NCBI GenBank assembly: GCA_025149285.1 | Contig: CP102274.1 | Coordinates: 1,627,501 to 1,691,500, forward strand | Origin: Hungatella hathewayi | Lineage (GTDB): Bacteria > Bacillota > Clostridia > Lachnospirales > Lachnospiraceae | Reading direction: 5' to 3' | DNA length: 64,000 nucleotides | Shown: piece by piece, positions 60,492-64,000 of the stretch | Layout: every line of letters starts with the position of its first letter | How positions within the stretch are numbered: the stretch's first letter is position 1 | Program-made: the position numbers and the translations under genes | Notes under the pieces: model-generated | What the model saw: the letters and a program-made list of their open reading frames with translations, nothing else | What the model was told of the DNA's origin: nothing | Databases searched by the model: none

Positions 60492-61919
60492 ATGGATTGG
60501 AATACACTGCTGTGTGAGGACAGAATCAGAAGTCTGGTGAAGAGACCGTCGGGAATGGATTTAAGGACAGAGTTTGAAAAGGATTACCACCGTATTATTG
60601 GAAGCGCATCGTTTCGGCGCCTGCAGGATAAGACTCAGGTATTTCCGCTGGACCGCAGCGATTTTATCAGGACGAGACTGACACATTCGCTGGAGGTTTC
60701 ATCATTTGCCAAGTCGCTGGGCCAGAACATTTCTGCCAGTATCCGGACTGTGATTCAGGACGAGTCGTTTCTGCCGGAGCATGCACTGGCCGTATGTGAT
60801 ATTTTACAGTGTGCCGGGCTGATTCATGATATTGGAAATCCACCGTTCGGCCACTTTGGAGAGACCGCCATTCAGGACTGGTTTAAGAGAAGACTTCCGG
60901 AGCTTCGTTATCAGAAGAGCGGAGAGAGGGAGGCGCGGCCGCTGACTGAGGTACTGAACCGCCAGATGGTGGAAGATTTCTATCATTTTGAGGGAAACAC
61001 CCAGGCGCTCCGGGTGGTGACAAAGCTGCATTTCCTGGTGGATGAGCACGGCATGAATTTGACGAAGGCGCTCCTTGCCTCCATCATTAAGTACCCGGGA
61101 TCATCTCTTGAGGTGGATAAACACAGTGGGGATATTAAGACGAAGAAGATGGGGTATTTCTATGCTGACCGGGAGGCATTTGACGATATTCAGGCTTCCT
61201 GCGGGACGAATGGAGCCAGACATCCGCTGGCCTTTATTCTGGAGGCGGCTGATGATATCGCCTATGCCACTGCGGATATCGAGGATGCAGTAAAGAAGAA
61301 CTGCCTGACCTTTGAACAGTTGGTCCGGGAACTGACGGAGTATAAGAAAGAGCGTCAGAACGACCGGTACCGCGACATGGTGTCCTGGCTGACAGACAAA
61401 TACAACCGGGCCGTCAGTAAGGGGTACAGCCGCCCCGATTTATACGCGGTCCAGAACTGGGTGGTCACCATGCAGGGCCAGATGATTGGAGGAGCTACGG
61501 AGGGCTTTACGAATCATTACAGGGAAATTATGGAGGGAACGTATAAGAAGGAGCTGACTTCAGGGACAGACGCCGAGCTTCTCATGGAGGCGCTGGGAGA
61601 CATCGCCTACCGCTATGCGTTTGTGTCCAAACCCATTCTGAAGCTGGAAATCGCAGCGGAGACTATTTTCAATTTCCTCCTGGATAAGTTTGTGGACGCG
61701 GTGATTTACTTTGATACTGGGAAAAAGCAGAGCGCGGTACAGGAAAAACTGGTCTCGCTTATCTCTGATAATTACAAGAAGCTGTATTTTATCTGTTCGG
61801 ATGGGAAGAGCGAGGAGGAAAAGCTGTATTTAAGACTTTTGCTGGTTACCGATTATGTGTGCGGGATGACGGACAGTTATGCGAAGGATTTGTATCAGGA
61901 GTTGAATGGGATTGCGTGA
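60492..61919 (+). CDS. dgt: dGTP triphosphohydrolase-family HD protein
   Basis: 475 residues. The HD metal site consists of His65 (TRLTHSLEV) and His112-Asp113 (GLIHDIGNPPFGHFGE). The later ADDIAYATADIEDA motif completes it. It hydrolyses dNTPs to deoxynucleosides and triphosphate, influencing dNTP pools and, in some bacteria, phage resistance. ATG 60492 follows GAGGAGG; an upstream in-frame extension lacks a ribosome site. Confidence 0.92.
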   Translation: MDWNTLLCEDRIRSLVKRPSGMDLRTEFEKDYHRIIGSASFRRLQDKTQVFPLDRSDFIRTRLTHSLEVSSFAKSLGQNISASIRTVIQDESFLPEHALAVCDILQCAGLIHDIGNPPFGHFGETAIQDWFKRRLPELRYQKSGEREARPLTEVLNRQMVEDFYHFEGNTQALRVVTKLHFLVDEHGMNLTKALLASIIKYPGSSLEVDKHSGDIKTKKMGYFYADREAFDDIQASCGTNGARHPLAFILEAADDIAYATADIEDAVKKNCLTFEQLVRELTEYKKERQNDRYRDMVSWLTDKYNRAVSKGYSRPDLYAVQNWVVTMQGQMIGGATEGFTNHYREIMEGTYKKELTSGTDAELLMEALGDIAYRYAFVSKPILKLEIAAETIFNFLLDKFVDAVIYFDTGKKQSAVQEKLVSLISDNYKKLYFICSDGKSEEEKLYLRLLLVTDYVCGMTDSYAKDLYQELNGIA

Positions 61920-61943
61920 AAAGGCACGGTTTTCCAAAGGGGG

Positions 61944-61992
61944 TTGAAACGTGTCCGCCGCCTGAGGATTGAAAGCGGTGGACACGTTTCAA
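61944..61992. terminator. Bidirectional terminator between convergent genes
   Basis: 18-bp stem TTGAAACGTGTCCGCCGC (61944-61961) / GCGGTGGACACGTTTCAA (61975-61992), one G-U. T-rich on the plus side and serving the minus-strand esterase from the other. Confidence 0.8.
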
Positions 61993-62032
61993 TTTGAGTC
62001 ATAACCGGCCTTACAGAATTGAAGTTATGCCT

Positions 62033-62908
62033 TTACAGGAATTTCCTGAAGAACCGGCACTCCTCCGTGTTGCATAGCTGCGCTTCCTCCGTGCGGATAT
62101 TCAAATGGAATACATGACCGATTTCTTTTTTCTCTGGAGCACCGTATAAATGGTACTCGCAGGGGACTCCTTTGGAGCGCAGCAGTTGATAAAATGGTTC
62201 TGCCCACTGTTTCAGAAAATCATAGTGCGAGGTCATGATAAATGCAGGAGGAAATCTGTCTGTAAAAGCCTGAATGGTATCGGCTGTATGGAAGGCGTTC
62301 TGTTCTTCCTCAGGAAGATACTGTTTGATTGGCGCATTTTTCGTCTCGTTTACATATTTTCTGACGTCGTACACGCCGCAGTTAAGCGCGGCAGCCCGGA
62401 CACGGAGCTTTCGCGGGAGAGAAAATCCGAATAATTCTGCATAGGCTTCATTTGTCAGAATGGCCAGGTACTGGCTTGCAATCTGGGCACCGGCGGAATC
62501 TCCGACTATAAATACACGCTGTAAATCTATTCGATACTGTTCAGCCTGCCGCTCCATCCATAAGAATACGGAGTTTACATCCTCCAAAGCGGCCGGATAG
62601 AGGTGCTCCGGCGCCAGCCGGTAGGAAAAATTAACTACGGTAAATCCCATCTGCGCCAGGTGCATGGTGTAATACTGGTAGACATCCTTATCCCCGTAAA
62701 CCCAGCCGCCTCCATGTACGCTGACAATGACAGGAAGATTTTCGGAAGTTCCCTTTTTATAATAGACATCAAGTTTATTCCATACAAAATCACTGCCGTA
62801 GGAAATATCGTTAAACCGCAGGATATCTGAGGGTGTTGTAAGCCCTTCATCTCTTTTTCTGTCCATTTCTCCAAACTGGACTCTGATTTCTTCTGCCATT
62901 CCATTCAT
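62033..62908 (-). CDS. Alpha/beta hydrolase, HSL-type esterase
   Basis: 291 residues. The oxyanion motif is HGGGW (65-69), and the nucleophile elbow is GDSAG with Ser138; the acid and His lie near AFIMTSHYDF and KKEIGHVFHL. No signal peptide, so cytosolic carboxylesterase or acetyl-esterase. AAAGGAAC precedes the ATG. It is followed on the same strand side by another esterase gene, suggesting joint deacetylation of sugar esters. Confidence 0.9.
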   Translation of the reverse strand: MNGMAEEIRVQFGEMDRKRDEGLTTPSDILRFNDISYGSDFVWNKLDVYYKKGTSENLPVIVSVHGGGWVYGDKDVYQYYTMHLAQMGFTVVNFSYRLAPEHLYPAALEDVNSVFLWMERQAEQYRIDLQRVFIVGDSAGAQIASQYLAILTNEAYAELFGFSLPRKLRVRAAALNCGVYDVRKYVNETKNAPIKQYLPEEEQNAFHTADTIQAFTDRFPPAFIMTSHYDFLKQWAEPFYQLLRSKGVPCEYHLYGAPEKKEIGHVFHLNIRTEEAQLCNTEECRFFRKFL

Positions 62909-62961
62909 GTCTCAAGTTCCTTTCATTGATCTGTATTAAAATTCAAACCGTTTCCTGTTTT

Positions 62962-62995
62962 AAAGTTCATCAAGCTTCAAAGTTCATCAAGTTCC
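62962..62995. repeat. Two 17-bp direct repeats between esterase genes
   Basis: AAAGTTCATCAAGCTTC (62962-62978) and AAAGTTCATCAAGTTCC (62979-62995) in tandem, in the short gap between the two minus-strand esterase genes. A third partial match (GAGTTCAT) follows. Confidence 0.85.
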
Positions 62996-63000
62996 TGAGT

Positions 63001-63957
63001 TCATTGTAATTCAGATCTCATTCTTTTTCCGAACTCTGAGTTATCCGGTAATTCCAGTGCAAACCGTTTTTCCAGCCAGCACCCGGCAAGTTCTACCCAT
63101 TTTGCTGCATCGGCAGAGAGCTGCCTTTTTGATAATGCTGAGGCCTGAGTGGAAACGCTCAGACCGTGAGAACCTTTTTCAAAAATATGGATTTCAAAAG
63201 GTACTTTGTGGTCTGCCAGTGCATGAGCCATCCGGAGACTGTGCTGAACAGGGACCAGTTTATCCTCTGAGGTTGCCCAGATGAAGGCGGGAGGTGTATG
63301 TTCCGTAACAAGCCGGGCAGGACTTAAGGCTCGTAAAACCTCCTCCTCCGGCTGCGGGCTGCCGGATAAAACGGTTCTGGCGGCATAGAAAATCCTGGCC
63401 CAGGCTGACCGTTCCAAACATTCATTCCGGTAAAGATAGTCGCTTAACGTATACCCTAAGATCAGGGCGGCCGGACAAAGCTTTTCTTTTTCCGCATTCA
63501 GATATTCGGTGATCAGAGGCTTATCCCAGTATACACCGTACATGGCGGCATTGTGCGCGCCGGCGGAAAATCCGCAGACGGCGATGCGGCTTGTATCCAC
63601 AAACCATTCTTTGGCGTGTTCACGGATAGAGAGCATAGCCATCCCGATTTCACGGACCGGGCCGGGGTGCCGGCAGTTCTCTTTTGGAAGCAGCGGAGCG
63701 GATAAGTCCGGATAAGCCATGTCCCCTTCCCCATAAGTGGAGTACCGCAGAACAAAAGCGTGATATCCCATTGCTGTAAACTGGAGGGCGACAGGCTCAG
63801 CCTCCCTGTCAGTGCAGTTCATATATCCGCCTCCGGGACAGATCAGGACGGCGGGACGCGGTCCCTGCTGATTCATTTCCCCTTTTTCTGCGATAACATA
63901 GGCTGTAAGGGTTACATCAGTTCTGTCTTCGTATAACGGAATTACTTTTGTGACCAT
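63001..63957 (-). CDS. Alpha/beta hydrolase, acetyl-xylan-esterase-like
   Basis: 318 residues. The oxyanion region PGGGY (41-45) and elbow GFSAG with Ser131 are visible, and the C-terminal SEDKLVPVQHSLRM and EKGSHGLSV carry the acid and His. It resembles the BD-FAE/axe-type intracellular acetyl esterases. GAGGAG precedes ATG 63957. It is upstream of the other esterase on the minus strand, with a 92-bp gap. Confidence 0.9.
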   Translation of the reverse strand: MVTKVIPLYEDRTDVTLTAYVIAEKGEMNQQGPRPAVLICPGGGYMNCTDREAEPVALQFTAMGYHAFVLRYSTYGEGDMAYPDLSAPLLPKENCRHPGPVREIGMAMLSIREHAKEWFVDTSRIAVCGFSAGAHNAAMYGVYWDKPLITEYLNAEKEKLCPAALILGYTLSDYLYRNECLERSAWARIFYAARTVLSGSPQPEEEVLRALSPARLVTEHTPPAFIWATSEDKLVPVQHSLRMAHALADHKVPFEIHIFEKGSHGLSVSTQASALSKRQLSADAAKWVELAGCWLEKRFALELPDNSEFGKRMRSELQ

Positions 63958-64000
63958 ATGATTTCTCCTCTATTCTTCAGCTTTTAATTTTTCCAGTTGT

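Overview
The window looks like a chromosomal segment from a gut-type Lachnospiraceae (Clostridium cluster XIVa, for example an Enterocloster- or Hungatella-like organism). This is an inference from clostridial-style promoters and AGGAGG ribosome sites, moderate GC, a Cys-rich KTR protein, PadR/DUF4180 and MATE genes, and many sugar ABC and regulator cassettes. No rRNA or tRNA gene was seen.

Left part (1-14.9 kb): an AraC-type response regulator, ATP-dependent PEP carboxykinase and a HAD phosphatase come first. Then a long plus-strand operon starts at a near-consensus promoter with a LacI-type palindrome between -35 and -10. It encodes a split transketolase, two nucleoside hydrolases, a BMP-family nucleoside ABC transporter (lipoprotein, double ATPase, two permeases), a ribulose-phosphate 3-epimerase, a LacI regulator and RpiB. 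Together these would import nucleosides, split off ribose and feed the pentose phosphate pathway, although no ribokinase is present. Several intercistronic gaps hold conserved hairpins just before the next ribosome site.

Defence island (14.9-27.1 kb): a degraded GH78 rhamnosidase remnant is followed by a four-gene Wadjet-like SMC system in the order jetD-jetA-jetB-jetC. An IS1634-type insertion sequence lies directly downstream, flanked by 135-bp direct repeats. Next come three tandem copies (400-401 bp period) of a type I toxin-antitoxin module, each with a 25-residue holin-like toxin on the minus strand and a convergent antisense RNA. A sulfatase remnant ends the island. The IS sits immediately after the -10 box of the first antitoxin promoter, and its long target duplication restores that promoter.

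Middle part (27.1-43.6 kb): an accessory mosaic. It holds a MATE pump, a PadR/DUF4180 pair with a textbook PadR operator, a TetR/alcohol dehydrogenase pair, a two-component system, an IS91-type transposase, a cassette of small membrane and papain-like proteins, a serine hydrolase, an XRE regulator with an unknown partner, and a fourth toxin-antitoxin copy. That fourth copy is flanked by a broken and an intact 5' end of a low-molecular-weight phosphatase gene.

Right part (43.7-64 kb): a carbohydrate locus (flavoprotein oxidoreductase, sugar ABC transporter, GH9-like hydrolase, MalT-type LuxR regulator, SIS isomerase, BadF-type kinase, GntR regulator). It is followed by a LytS-type kinase with a SARP-like response regulator, a diguanylate cyclase, a dGTPase-family HD hydrolase and two minus-strand esterases. 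The last esterase ends near the window edge.
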